A DNA stretch of 64,000 nt, from the NCBI RefSeq assembly GCF_041296385.1, contig NC_091017.1, positions 11,030,001 through 11,094,000 of the forward strand. The letters run 5' to 3'. Source of the stretch: Aphelocoma coerulescens. Lineage: Eukaryota; Chordata; Aves; Passeriformes; Corvidae. The notes beneath the pieces were generated by a model. The model searched no databases. It was not told where the DNA came from and saw only the letters and a list, made by a program, of their open reading frames with translations. The translations under genes were made by a program, and so were the position numbers. Within the stretch, counting starts at the first letter, position 1. The number at the start of each line of letters is the position of its first letter. This document shows, one piece after another, positions 1 through 11,731 of the stretch.

Positions 1-2266
1 ACCGCTGAGTTTGGGCGTTTTTCCAAGCCACCACGGACTTATGGGACCCGGACGCGTCAGTAAAAACTGTCAAGGCCTTTAAAGGTTCTTTGCTCCGAAC
101 ACTTTTTGTATTTAATTGGAATTGAACCTCCGAATTGAAAATTTTGTGGGCTGGCCTATGCAAAGAAATTTGGCCTGTGTAGCCCTCCAGAGCAAACTGC
201 AATGCTTCACAATCTTGAAGCAGACTCTCCAACATCGCCTTAGTAATTTGGCCCGTTTTTGTCCTAATTGGCACGTGGATGCAGTCGAAGTCACATCCTG
301 ATAACTCTCTGATCCGGATCCTAGCCTTCCGGATCAGTTCAGCCATCAGCTCTTGTGGCTGTGTCATCCTCTTGGACCGATGGTGACTGAGAAATACCCA
401 CTCTATAATTAAGAGGGGATCCCTCCGGTCCTGGTCCTTTTTGCTCTTCTTTTTGTTGTCTTCCCATTGGAAGACAGCCCCGTGCAAGTGTGGCAGGTTA
501 CCCAGGATGATGAATTTGAATGGCAAGTCAGGCCTATACCTGCTTGCCTGCCTGGTGGACATTAGATGTTGCACCCTCTCCAGAGCTGTTTGGGCCTCTG
601 GGGTGAGTGTCCGGGGAGAACTAAGCTCCTCTCCCCCTTTTAGTAAATCAAAAAGGGGGGCTAGGTCTTCGTTGGACAGACCCAGCCACGGCCTCACCCA
701 ATTTAAAGACCCACACAGCTGGTGGACATCTGCCAGAGTCTTGATGTTGGTATTAATAGCCAATTTTTGCGGCACAATGGTCCGCTTTGTAATTTCCAGG
801 CCCAGGTACTTCCAAGGTGGCATCCGTTGAATCTTTTCCTCTTGGAGCTCGAACCCTGCAGCAACCAATGCATTGATTGTCAGGTCGAGCACACTGGCAA
901 GCATGTCATTGTCGGGGGCACACACAAGGACATCATCCATATAATGGAAGACGATGGCCTCTTTTGCTGCTGCGCGAACTGGGGCAAGCAAGGAAGAGAC
1001 ATACCATTGGCAGATGGTCGGGCTGTTCTTCATACCCTGTGGCAACACCTTCCAATGGTATCTTTTCCTTGGGGCTTCTCGATTGATAACAGGAATCGAG
1101 AAGGCAAAACGCGGGGCATCGTCAGGGTGCAGGGGAATTTGGAAAAAGCAGTCTTTAATATCAATTACTGCCAGATTCCAATTTTGAGGGAGCATCGTTG
1201 GGGATGGCATCCCTGGTTGGAGAGAGCCCATGTCCTCAATAACATTGTTAATTTGACAAAGGTCCTGGAGGAGCCGCCATTTGTCTTTGTTAGGCTTTTT
1301 TATAACAAAGACAGGGGAATTCCAGGGGCTGTTGGATTCCACGATATTCCCCTTTTTAAGTTGCTCCTCCACAAGCTTCTCGAGCGCCTTCAACTTCTCA
1401 CCATGGAGCGACCACTGCTCCACCCAAATGGGGTGATCAGTTTTCCAATTTAGTTTTTGAGTAGGGCGCTCTTCAGTGGCCGCAACCCAAAAATTTTTCG
1501 GGGGGTCAGGTAGGTCAATTGTGACTCCCCACTGCTGCATGAGGTCTCTCCCCAAGAGGGGTTCCTTGTAGTCTAATACGAACGGACGTATGTTTGCCAA
1601 TTGTCCTCTCGGTCCCTTGATTTGCACGATGCTCTTTGATTGTTTGGCCAATTGGATGCCCCCAACACCTTGCACGTGTCCAGCCACATTCTGCAATTCC
1701 CAATGTGCCGGCCATTCCCGTGTGGGAATGATCGTCACATCTGCCCCTGTGTCCAGAAGCCCCCTGAGGTGCAGGACTTCCTCCCCTCTGTTGACTTCGC
1801 AGCCTACCCAAGGCTTCTCTGTCCCTATTACATGTGTGGCACACACCGTTGGGGGTGGCCTTTCCACAGGGATAGCCTGGGCGACTGTCTGCCCTCTGGG
1901 CAGGAAGAGAGGTGGGTGGACACAGCGCAGCCAGAGAACGGGTCCTTCGGGACTAGATGTCATTAGTCCCGGAGCGACTTCGATCTCTTGTGGTGTGCAG
2001 GTAACATCTCCGACTATGACATACCTGTCAGGGCCTTGGTCTTCTGCCCACAGCTCACCACCAGTGCTTACCGGTGCGGTATGCCACTCTTTGGTCTTTA
2101 GGTGGAGCGGTGTCAACAGCTGCAACCTGAAAGAACCATCAGAAAAGGAAGTCAAATCCAGTTTTAAAGTCACGCCCGATAGTTTTGCCTCTTTGAGTTC
2201 CCCCTCCCCCTCGTGTCCCGTCCCTTTTTTGTCTTCACGCGGGACGGGCACGCGCTCCCCATTCAG
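1..2266 (-). CDS. pol: Retroviral Pro-Pol (partial; protease, reverse transcriptase, start of RNase H)
   Basis: The reading frame begins where gag slips -1 and runs to the window edge; I noticed no stop in it. In order it holds a beta-rich domain of about 150 residues, a retropepsin with the LLDTGADVTII active-site motif (near 1765), and reverse transcriptase. RT shows the [10 protein letters not shown] and YMDD motifs (YMDD near 940) and a WRLLQDL palm motif near 1280. RNase H begins and is cut just after its first catalytic aspartate segment. It would process Gag and copy genomic RNA. It is made only as a Gag-Pro-Pol fusion, so it has no start codon of its own. The homologue at 57096-60544 shows the full length. 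Long plus-strand ORFs over this stretch are antisense shadows. Confidence 0.85.
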   Translation of the reverse strand, partial: MNGERVPVPREDKKGTGHEGEGELKEAKLSGVTLKLDLTSFSDGSFRLQLLTPLHLKTKEWHTAPVSTGGELWAEDQGPDRYVIVGDVTCTPQEIEVAPGLMTSSPEGPVLWLRCVHPPLFLPRGQTVAQAIPVERPPPTVCATHVIGTEKPWVGCEVNRGEEVLHLRGLLDTGADVTIIPTREWPAHWELQNVAGHVQGVGGIQLAKQSKSIVQIKGPRGQLANIRPFVLDYKEPLLGRDLMQQWGVTIDLPDPPKNFWVAATEERPTQKLNWKTDHPIWVEQWSLHGEKLKALEKLVEEQLKKGNIVESNSPWNSPVFVIKKPNKDKWRLLQDLCQINNVIEDMGSLQPGMPSPTMLPQNWNLAVIDIKDCFFQIPLHPDDAPRFAFSIPVINREAPRKRYHWKVLPQGMKNSPTICQWYVSSLLAPVRAAAKEAIVFHYMDDVLVCAPDNDMLASVLDLTINALVAAGFELQEEKIQRMPPWKYLGLEITKRTIVPQKLAINTNIKTLADVHQLCGSLNWVRPWLGLSNEDLAPLFDLLKGGEELSSPRTLTPEAQTALERVQHLMSTRQASRYRPDLPFKFIILGNLPHLHGAVFQWEDNKKKSKKDQDRRDPLLIIEWVFLSHHRSKRMTQPQELMAELIRKARIRIRELSGCDFDCIHVPIRTKTGQITKAMLESLLQDCEALQFALEGYTGQISLHRPAHKIFNSEVQFQLNTKSVRSKEPLKALTVFTDASGSHKSVVAWKNAQTQR

Positions 2267-2272
2267 TTTTTT
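2263..2272 (-). promoter_or_regulatory. -1 ribosomal frameshift site, gag/pro-pol of copy A
   Basis: On the minus strand the gag frame ends CAA AAA AAC TGA. This contains the slippery heptamer A AAA AAC (2272-2266), one of the strongest known -1 signals and the one used at a betaretrovirus gag-pro junction. Slipping here puts ribosomes into the pro-pol frame immediately before the gag stop (2265-2263). The same heptamer and spacing occur in copy C at 57089-57095, which supports real use. Confidence 0.8.
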
Positions 2273-3552
2273 TGGTGTAGTAGGCCCTCCTGTCCCCCAG
2301 GTTCATGTTCTTTTTTAAATCGCTGGAACTGCTGCTTGAGCGGGCAGTCCCTTGTCCAATGTCCAGGCTGGTTGCATAAGAAGCAGGTGCTCCTGCTCCT
2401 GGCCTGCGGGGTTCGCCTTTGGCCGTTCACAGTTGGAGGTGGTTTGGTGTTCGGGCCCGTGGTCCTCCTCTGGTCCGCTGCAGGGCGATGCGTTGCTGTT
2501 CCCACTGAAGCCATTCCTCTGGGCCGCTGTCTCTCCGAGCTGGTAGGTTGCAGGTGTGGTGCCTTCGCAGCACAAACTTCTAACATGTCCTGTATGGTTG
2601 GCGGGGGGTCCAGAGGGAGGCTCAGGATGGCTGCCTTGCACTGAGGGTTGGAATTCACCATGGCCATCTCTGCAATGACCTCTTCCCTGGCCGCCGGCTG
2701 CTTAACCTGCAACTCTACAGCTCGGGTTAGTCTCTCCACAAACTTCAGGAATGACTCAGTGGGTTCCTGCTGGACTTGTGAGTAAGATTCTATGGGCATA
2801 TCAGGCCTCAGACCAAGGAATGCCTTACTGGCTGCTTCCTTGACCTGTTGCAGAACCTCCAAAGGCAAGCCTTGAGCTTGCTTCGGCGCCAAAGCCCAAT
2901 CTCCTTCGCCGCTTAGATGGTCCAATGTAAGTGCCTCATTGTCGGCATCAACGGCCATATCAGAACTCTGCAAGAGTGCTGGAAGGAGTCTGTGGAGCTC
3001 CCTTTCCCACGCTGCCTTCCAGAGCAGAAACTCTGCTGAGGAGAGCAGGCATGAGAATAGCTGACGCAGATCAAAGGGCATCATTACTGCTCCGGAGAGA
3101 TTTGCCTTTAAAAGGCCATGAAAATACTCGCTTTCTCTCCCAAACTCCTTCTGTGCCTTGCAGAGTTCCTTAATTGTTTGGTGGGAGAGGGGTTCCCAGC
3201 TGACATGGGTTGTTCCTCCTCTCCGGGACCTCTGATAATAAACTGGAGCGGCGGAGGGAATGGGATCCAGTTCCGGGTTCCGGTCCTCCAGCCTTCCCCC
3301 TTCCGGCCAGACACCGTGGGAACCGGAAGGACAGGCATGAGAACCGGAAGCAGGAAGTGGGTGGCAGCCGGGCATGGAGCCGCGATTTCTGGGGGCGGAG
3401 CCTGGGGGCGTGCACTGGTGACAGGTAGGAGGGGCAAGAGGGGTGGAACCAACTTGGGAGTAGGAGGGGTCAAGGCGAAAGGGGTTGGGACTCGAGAGAA
3501 AGGGATTTCGGGTGGAAAAATGCGGGAAAAAGCAAGAGGGGGTCCCTTCCAC
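2263..3552 (-). pseudogene. gag: gag of copy A: capsid and nucleocapsid part
   Basis: Open stretch of 429 codons. A proline-rich linker comes first, then a capsid domain with a recognisable major homology region (QQEPTESFLKFVERL, near 2760). It ends in a basic nucleocapsid with one zinc knuckle, CFLCNQPGHWTRDC (C-X2-C-X4-H-X4-C, near 2370). The capsid would form the viral core and the knuckle would bind genomic RNA. It is not continuous with the matrix part: an in-frame TGA near 3560 and a shift of frame between 3552 and 3650 break the gene. The last codons overlap the frameshift site. Confidence 0.85.
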
Positions 3553-3596
3553 GTGGTGCCTGCCATCTTGTCTTCCTCAGGCAGGGAGGGCATTTT

Positions 3597-4118
3597 CTAA
3601 ACTGTCTGGATCACTAACCCGAACTCGGGATCTGATAACTGGGGAAGTCGGGGAACGGGATAAGCCTCGGGCAGTCTGGCTGGGACTGTCCGAGCGGGGG
3701 CTTCGAGACCCCGAGGAAAGCCAGGGAGACGGTGGCACCCCTGCGCATCGTGGGTTGCTCTCCTCGGGATGCCCGTTTGAGGGGACACGGGTTCGGGAGA
3801 CGGGTTAGGGGTAACAACTGGGGAATTCGGGGCTGTTTGTCCTTCCCTCTCCTTTTTTTTAGCTAACGCCGATCGAATCTGCAAATACAGAAAAGAGAAA
3901 TCTTTCTCTTTGGCAGAACTAGATCGCGCCAGCTTCTCTCCCGCGGCATTCCAAAAAGGAACGGTCAAAACCGTATCCTGAGAGCACTGAGGGAAGTGCA
4001 GAAACAGCCACCGAACAAACCGTTTTAAACATCCCTTTGAAAAACTTATCCCCCCACCCTCAAGGAGTCCCGCAACTTGGAGAAATGCCTCCTGTGCTGT
4101 GGAGAGTTTAGCGCTCAT
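3597..4118 (-). pseudogene. gag: gag of copy A: matrix part
   Basis: The start is set by an ATG at 4118 opening MSAKLSTAQ, which aligns with MGAKLSTAQ in copy C (43532). The region is a small helical matrix domain (SKGCLKRFVRWLFLHFPQ) followed by a basic and proline-rich linker; it ends at a TAG at 3597. Copy C has Gly at position 2 in an MGxxxS myristoylation context, whereas this copy has Ser. This Gag would lack the N-terminal myristate that normally targets retroviral Gag to membranes. Upstream in-frame codons continue through the leader and LTR but are not gag. Confidence 0.75.
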
Positions 4119-4522
4119 AGCCGACAGCACAGCGTCTGGAGCTGAATCTTTAAAGCCTAGAACGCCGGTCTCCCAAAAACCAACCGGAGACAAGCAAACC
4201 GCGCTTGCTCCGGGGCTGCGCAGCCTACGTTCGGCTCTTCGAGAGCCGGGGACCATCCTGGTCCCTCCGAAAGCCTTTACTGGCTTTGAGGCAAGTTTTT
4301 CCCCCCCCGGGGAAAAATACTTACCTGACTGGCGTCCAGGCACGCTCCAGGCGGCTGATTCCTCTGCCGAGAACGACTTCGCAGGCGCGGTGAAGCTACC
4401 GTCCTCACCCCCAGGAACGCCGCTCACTAAAACGGAGTGTGCTGCAGCTGGGGTGGCTTGACATCCCGAGGACGCACTTGCCGAAACAATCAGTCCCTTC
4501 CGTGGGGTCCGATGGAAGCGGG

Positions 4523-4658
4523 GCCCCACGCCCGGGCGCCAAGCTGCCTTTGCCGAGGACGCCCCTTCCGTGGGGTCCGATAGAACGAGGAACCCCACGC
4601 TCGGGCGCCACGCTGTCTTTGCGGTCCGATGGAACGGCAGCCCCACACTTGGGCGCCA
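4523..4658 (-). repeat. Primer binding site with two additional tandem PBS-like copies
   Basis: The PBS next to the LTR is TGGCGCCCAAGTGTGGGGC (4658-4640), similar to the 18-nt complement of the tRNA-Lys1,2 3' end. Two further PBS-like 19-mers follow in the leader at 4610-4592 and 4541-4523, each trailed by a similar segment (GTTCCATCGGACCCCACGG type). Units are 48 and 69 bp apart. Copy C has only one unit (43107-43125), so the extra units arose by tandem duplication in this lineage. Confidence 0.8.
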
Positions 4659-4661
4659 AAT

Positions 4662-5259
4662 TGCCGTTGTGTCCTCTGGGAACAGTTCCCACTCAGCCCG
4701 GTCAGCTCGGGACACAGCAGGCAACGGGGGCCAGCCTCTGATATCGGAGGGATCAAAGGTCTGGCTCGTGGGTCCTTCCAAGGGACCGCGGCGATAAAGG
4801 CAGACGGCGGAGGAAAGGGGGCAGGCTCAGAGTTGGGTTAAATCTAGAAAGTTTATTGGCCCTCCGAACGTGGGGACCTCAACCACCGGGGTGCCCAACC
4901 CAGAGCACCTGCAGATCGCGCGCCGGGGCATTTTATGGCCGGGGGGGCATGGGGGGGTGTACAGAACAACCAACCAGGGAAGGGAAGGGTGCGGCAAACA
5001 GAACGAGGGACACATAAGGGAACCAACTGTAACAGGGGAAGGGAGGGACTCCTTTCCCAGGACTAATCACCTGGCCCCCTGGCTAGAACTTTCCAGAAGC
5101 CTGGGAGGGGTGGCAGAGTGACAGACAGGGTCCTGGGAGGAGATAAAAATGACAGACAGGGTGATTTAAACAAAACAGGGGGGGTGCCAACTGGGGTACA
5201 CCAAACTTACAGAACATAGAGGGGAGACCCGGACTGAACTAAGCTAACACACTCCCACA
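4662..5259 (-). repeat. 5' LTR of copy A
   Basis: 598-bp LTR reading TGTGGGAGTG...AACGGCA on the minus strand. It has a TATA-like CATAAAAT (4937-4930) and an AATAAA polyadenylation signal (4857-4852). It matches the LTRs of copy C at 42544-43103 and 60963-61568. The next plus-strand base (5260) begins flanking DNA. Confidence 0.92.
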
Positions 5260-8131
5260 GCAGATCACAGAACTGGGGGGATTACTGGTTCTCACCCTAA
5301 CCAGGGAGTGAGGCAGTAAACTTCGGGGCCTGACCACCACAGCTTAGGGTGGGTTGTGTCTTCAGGGCTCAGGGTGGCTGCAGCCATCTGCACCACCACA
5401 CTCCATCTGGTCTTCTTGGGGGGGAGGGTCCTCCTCAAAGTATAGAATCCAATGTTTGGGCAGGTGGGAACGCCTACATGCTTCCCCCTGGGTAGGGCAA
5501 GTTTGTCCCTTGCGACACTGTGGATCTGTTGCAGCATGTGCAGTGCTCAGGTGCAGGGTCTGGGGACCCCTTTGGGGAGGGCCTTTGATGGGCCATGACA
5601 TCCCTTCTGCTGTCCCTCATGTGGATGCGGCTTTGCCCGGTGGGGCGGGGACAGGATGCCCCCACAGCTGAGCTGGTTTGCACAGTGGAGGATGGGCATT
5701 CACTGCCTCAGATCAGAGGCTTTTTCACCACAAACCCAAAACCTTTCCTCTCCCCCGCTTTGGTGTGAGAGTCTGTGCGAGCCTGACAGCAGGTAAGTCT
5801 GGGGCTGTGGTCTGCACCCTTGGTAGTGTGAGGTTTAATCCTCCTGTGGAAGTATTCTTCTTCCCCAACCCACACCTGAGTCACTGTATCTTATATCCAT
5901 CAATGTGCAGTCCAGGGCCTCAGTCAGGAAGCCTGTTCAGGGTGTGGCAGTCTTCCATGCAGCTTTTGTTACACAGTTTGCTATAATAGGCAAAACTTCA
6001 TAAAAATGTTTAAGCCATAAACTATAACATTTCAGTCTCTGACACCTGGTGATGGCAGCTGCTGAGATTCCAGTCAACCAGCAGCTAGGACCCTCTCTCC
6101 GGAGAGGGGGAGGAGGTAGGGGTCCCAGTTTTTCCCCTGAAACGGCCAGGGAGATGGTGAGGGCCTCCCAGCAATGGCGGATGCCGAAAGGTCCCAGTCA
6201 ACCGGCAGCTCCTGCAAGCAGAAGACTTACCAATAGGCAGCAAGGAGAATTCCACGCTAGCACCAAGCCCCTGGGCAGGAGAAATCCAGCACTATAAACC
6301 ACAACCGTCTCCCCTAAAACTCAATCCCCTCCCCAAAACCATTTCAGTGTTATGTCAAGGTACTTGGCCATTCCTTTTGTCTCTTAATTGCTAGAGACAT
6401 TTTACCTTAAAAAGCTGCCCCTGCCACCCCACATCTCCTAGACAACAAATGGGAAGAAATTCCTTTGAGAAAACCTAACCCCCAACAATACATTAAGGTG
6501 GGGGATAGAAATAAACATACAAGGGAGAGGGAAATTCAGGAAATTTTGAACTAAACATGACATGTGAAGCAAAACAAAAGAGATAAAAAAGCCCTACAGG
6601 TTTCTCTTTCCAATTCGTGTTCTTTATTAACCCCATCTTCAATCTTTTAAGATAACAATCATTAAAAGACAAAATACTGTAGGAGCAAAGCTATAGTAGC
6701 TAGTTAGAGATGGTTGTTTCCTCATCAGGATATATAGAAATGCATACAATAATACCTGGTTTTATGAAAAGATACATTACATACTCTTTTAGACAATTAT
6801 AAATGTCAATGTCCCAATAATCACCCACCTTACTTGTTTCTAAGGAATAGTTGCCTAATCTCTGTCACTCTGTTTTTCTGTTAACTAGTTAAGAGCACCA
6901 TTTCTCCTTTTTATACTGCTTAATCCTGAAAGAGTAAGAAAGAAAAAAAATACTTTCCAGTGTATATTGTGAGAAAAACAATTTTTTTTCATTTTACATT
7001 TATGCTTATAATCTTCAGATGTATGTTCCTCCCTCTTGACACAGCATGCTACTGATGTTGCATGTGGTTCACAACATCTGAAAGGTGCTGCAGAGTTTAA
7101 ATGTTCTTATCAATATATGGTTTTGTCTCTAATCCTTGGAGTTTTTACAACCCCCAGAATAACATTTTTTTACAAGCAAAGGCACACGTTATCATCTACA
7201 TCACAGCAATATCAATGAACAAAAGGATATGCCATTTCTGCCATGAGGCAGAGCTAAAAACATTTCAGTGAAGTAAAACATCTCATTTTATTCAAACCAG
7301 AAAAAGCCTTACAATAAATAAAGACAGGTTTCATGTACCAAAAAAAACCCCATTTCCTGGCACACAGCTTCCAAAATCTCTCAAATATGTTGGTAGAAAT
7401 ATACAGAGCCTGTGGGTTACTTTTCCCTGCTTTCTGCTGTTTTCTATACTGTACAGACTGTATGTGCTGGAGCAGAGACTTTTCAGCCGCCACCTCTACT
7501 TGGATGTCATATGCAGCAGTGAGAATTCCCATACCATTCTCAGTTTTCCCCCTTCTGCCCTGGAACAGCTTCTTACACTCAAAGTATCATTAATATCTAG
7601 GATGGTTGATAATCTTCTGTCAAGTAGCCTCTGGGAATTACTTGATACTGATAAGGAGGGAGAGATGTAAAGAACTGTCTGTCTTCCATATTTACTTTGA
7701 TCCAGGCTGATTCCCCTTAGGAAATCATGGCTACTGGACCATCTAATTGGAAAGTCTCTCCAAATACAAAATAGTATAATGTAATTTAATATACTAGTAG
7801 TGACTGGCAGCAAGTGAAATTAAGTGCTGCCCATTTGGCAGTCTGTGCTTGCCCCATGAGCAGCTCAATACTGAGGAACACTTCTGGCTGCTTTGACAAG
7901 CCTTCCCCATGAGATGGGATTCAAGAGATCTTGCACCAATTGAAAATGCTTGGAGATATAACCCAGGGCCCATTTCCTGCAGGAAGTAAGGAAAAACAGT
8001 CAAAAAGAACAGGCAAGACATGTTAAACAAGACTTTGTGAAACCAAAGTCTTTGGATAGATTGTGTTGGGGGTCATCATTTGTGGATACAATATGCTGCT
8101 AGCAAGAATTTCTCTTGCTTCTTTCCAGTCC
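5260..8131. other. Non-coding flank, no gene recognised
   Basis: Host sequence upstream of copy A. The first kilobase is GC-rich with short ORFs of about 100 codons or less and no recognisable domain. From about 6300 it is AT-rich intergenic sequence. I see no exon, RNA gene or clear repeat. Confidence 0.5.
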
Positions 8132-8416
8132 TGTGGGATATTTTTCTCTCTCAGGGAAGATACTAGTAGAGTTCTATAAGCTACGAACACTTGCGACCTT
8201 GCAAACCTTTGTTTATAGTACAGTACGAAAATATTATGACAATGGATGTTTTAGGATTTTAGCCAATCACCCCAAGGAGTGGCTGATCCTTTGACCAATT
8301 ATACTATGAAGAAAAAAGTCTATAAAAGAGTTGTAAAATAATTAAATAAATCAATCTTGCTGCACAATTCCTGCCTGCTGGATGTCTCTTCTCCTCCCTA
8401 CTACTGTGGGACACTG
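8132..8416 (+). mobile_element. Probable solo LTR (ends uncertain)
   Basis: A promoter/poly(A)-like block: TATAAAAGAG near 8320 followed about 25 bp later by AATAAATCAATCTTGCTGC. It starts near TGTGGGATATTT and stops near CTGTGGGACA, so TG...CA ends are possible. I found no convincing target duplication, and the family is not identified. Confidence 0.4.
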
Positions 8417-10670
8417 TGATAATCATTTACAAGCTGAAGCCTACTGAAAGTAAACAGCAAAACCAAGTAATACTGGGAAATTAACCTATATTCATTGCAA
8501 AGCATGGAAGTAGCCTAATCTGTTTTGCATGAAAGTTACATGGAAAAACTTCTTATCCATTCCCAGTAAAGGAATGGGTGAGTTTGATCAATTTATTCAT
8601 TTTCCTTGCATCATTTTAAAAGATAACCAAGCCTCACCAAGCCAGTGACATTGGCTAACTATGTCTATGCAGACATTAGGAGATAAAACGATTCCAACAT
8701 CAATCTCTTTTTCTACTTTCTTGCTGCAAAACACAGTAATAAATTGCAGACAGTTCACTACAAGGCTAAGATGTAATGCTATAAAAATTTCAATAAAGCT
8801 TCAGCACCAAATTTAGATCCCATGATAGCCTGCATCACAAGGTCCTCCTGCAGTGGCAGGAGATGGCTTTGGTAAAACAGTAGCAGCAAATCAATTAAAA
8901 GTTGCAGTAAATAGCACAATCCCTTGAAAGCTTTCACAGTACAAACATGGTAATGCTCAATGTTATATTTAGGAATGAGATATAAATAAATTACAGCTGC
9001 ATTTACAATGCTTCAAGCTTTGCTTAATGATAAAACATAACTGTCTAGAAAGTTCCAGCACACTGCAATAGAGACCTTTTTTTTTTTTTTTGTGTGTAGA
9101 TCCATGCAACACCAACACCCAAAACCAACTAGAGGCTTTGTGTACAGATATAGTAGACTTAAATACACACATACCTTTCTTAGGTGGTTTTTCTGAGACA
9201 GGAAATTAGGTTGTAGGCTTACCCATTTTAGACTAGCAGTTCCTCTTCAGTTCCTATACAAACTACCAAGGATATTCTCCTAGGCTACCACGTTAAACAT
9301 TATGTCACTTTGAAAGGATTTTAATGTGGAAGCTAATTCATTATAATTGAGATCGCATACCTGGGCTTCTAAAAGCCCTTCTCAGCTAATGTCTATGTAT
9401 TAAAATTACACTCTGGCATTAACAAGCAGAAAACTAAAAGTAGAAAAATTGGTAGAAAAGCAAGTTTGTGGTGGGATCATAAGCCATTAACCTTTTTTTT
9501 TTTTTGAAAGAGACAGAGCTGATACATTTTTGAACATTTTTCTGACCAGAACTATCCAACAGTGACACACTGTTGTAAGGGCATCAGCTTTCTCATCCTA
9601 GGAAAATATGTTAGACATGCTCAACTCTCACGACAATTGTTATGCCTGCCACCGTAAATTCCCCTGCTACCCGTACACATCCTCTTTCTCACCACAATGG
9701 TACGAATTGTGTCAGTTGTTCCCTTCTTTGTTGCTCAGACTTGCATTTCGCACCAATTCTTCAGTAATAAAATTGAACCATCCCAACCACCAGTTTCCCC
9801 TTCCCCTGTAAGCTGTGTCCCCCCAGGTTTTCAAAGCACCTAAAAGGCTCCCCCACAGACCCCCAATCACCCCTCACTTCAAGGCCAACAAAGGCCTCAA
9901 AATGAACCACAGGGAGAAGAAAAGGGACATCAGTACAAACAGCTTTCATGTGAGCTCCCAAATGCCAAAATACTTTACAGACAATAAAATTGTGTCTGTC
10001 TTTACATAAAGGCATTCCATAAACAGAAAAGGGATGAACATGCTGCAGTCTGCTTTGAACTTCATTTCTTGTAGAAACAGACACCAAAGCCTTATAAAAT
10101 ACTAATTGAGCAAAAGTTTTTAAATGCGTCAGCTGAGAATATGAGTAGCCCTGTATTCTGTGCACAAATTAGTATAAGCACACCCAAATTACGTCAAACC
10201 CTAGGTACTTCACGCATTCATATAATTTCTATACATAATTATTACTTTTTCACTTTATAATTCCCATGTTATCTAAATTGTATAATGAAAGTCGCATTTC
10301 TGTAAATACATAAATTTTTCTTTTTTGCATTTCATTCTGGAAATAAGTTGAGATTCCACAGTTAGGTGATTTAATGCAACAGACATTTTCACATCTTTCA
10401 AGTCTCATATAGCTTAAAGAGATTAGAGTTCTAGAGATAAACCTCTCATACACAGTCACAATTACTAGCTCATCATGTTTTAGGACCCTCAAATTCATAC
10501 CTGCCACAAATACACTTTGAAACAAAAGCAATGCCCTCCTCTTTCCTTTACAACATCTAAAGTGATGCTTCAAAAACATTTTGTTCTGCCCAAAAAGAAA
10601 TCAAAGTAAGTAAGTAGAAATGTGTACGTCTTTCGCTCATATCAGGCCTGAATTAGTTAATCTGATGAAT
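8417..10670. other. AT-rich intergenic DNA
   Basis: Contains T-runs near 9078 and 9491 and only short meaningless ORFs. No feature is supported. Confidence 0.5.
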
Positions 10671-11358
10671 TGTTGTGGCAGGACCTTTCACCCCCTGATA
10701 CACCAAAACCTTATCTCCCCACCACATATGGCTAAAATCAGACCAGAATGGTTTGTCATGTGATGAATTATCTCAGCTGAGAACCTCCTTAGCCAGCAAT
10801 ACACATCCTGACTTGAATGGTGAGAAAAGAAAACCTAAAATTTGTGACTACAGACACAAGCATTTTTACAACTATAAAAGACCACTATGATTTTCATGAA
10901 ATCAGAAATCTTTTATACACTGAGTGTGTAGAGCGTTCTCCTCGATGACGAAGATGTTCACACCAAATTACTTCCCCAGGGGATTGAGAGAAATTAAGGA
11001 GATTCTCTGTACACCGCTATCATTCGTTGGTGAGTGACACTGACTCCTAATCTATACTATTTCTTTGCTAGCTGTAACATAAGGTACCTCTGTAATCATG
11101 CACTGTATCTTTATTTACTATTAGTGTTTCTTTTTGTTTTATTCCTGTGTAGTAAGTCAGTCTTTTTAAGTCTTATGTCTGTTTTCCTTGGTCTATTCAA
11201 TAAATAATTCATGTTGTAATAGGCCTGATTGGTCATTATTAAGAGCGTGAGACTGAGAGGTTTTGGGGTGCAGGTCACCTCAATAAAGCTACTGTCTACT
11301 ACTAGAGGCCTGGGCAGAGGCAGGGAGTTGTCCAAGCTCTCCCCTCTCCATTCATAAC
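10671..11358 (+). mobile_element. Possible LTR fragment (ends uncertain)
   Basis: Two polyadenylation-like signals, TCAATAAATAATTC (near 11200) and CCTCAATAAAGCTACTG (near 11280), are followed by a GC-rich tail ending CATAACA. This resembles the R-U5 part of a retroviral LTR. No target duplication was found and the left boundary is a guess. Confidence 0.35.
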
Positions 11359-11731
11359 AGTTGTCACAATTAAGATATAAGCTGCAGAAAATATTTTTAG
11401 TGTACAGTAAGAGGAGTTCTGTAGTTTCCAGCTTCCCACTTCTTGTTCTGAAATTTCAGTCAGCAGAAAATTTCATGCTAAAACTCGCATTTTATTTTTA
11501 TAGCCAAAGGAGGAGATAGTACAAATGCTACTAGACAAGGTTACTCTTCTCTCCATCCACACTTCCTAAAAAATCCATGATAAATTATATTTTCCTTATT
11601 ATCCTAAAAAGTCAAGATCACAACTCCTCTTGTAGACATGTCAATCCAGACAAGCGTACTATTTGAAGTCTTAAACATATGCCTGTTATCACAGTCCCAC
11701 ATCTATAAAGCCTGATACCTATTTTGGTACA

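Larger units (their letters stand above)
1..5259 (-). mobile_element. Class II endogenous retrovirus, copy A (5' part)
   Basis: Provirus on the minus strand, cut by the left edge of the window inside RNase H. In element order it has a 5' LTR (5259-4662), a PBS with two extra PBS-like copies, gag (4118-2263) and pro-pol (2266 to the edge). It is the same family as copy C at 42544-61568: LTR, leader, gag and pol all match in the opposite orientation, so the two form large inverted repeats about 37 kb apart. Gag uses one CCHC knuckle, and pro-pol follows by a -1 frameshift in one reading frame. This suits an alpha/beta-like (class II) retrovirus. Env and the 3' LTR lie outside the window. Confidence 0.93.

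Noticed and set aside
722..1453. 243-codon plus-strand ORF, also at 57908-58639 on minus
   Set aside because: Antisense shadow of reverse transcriptase in both copies of the class II virus.
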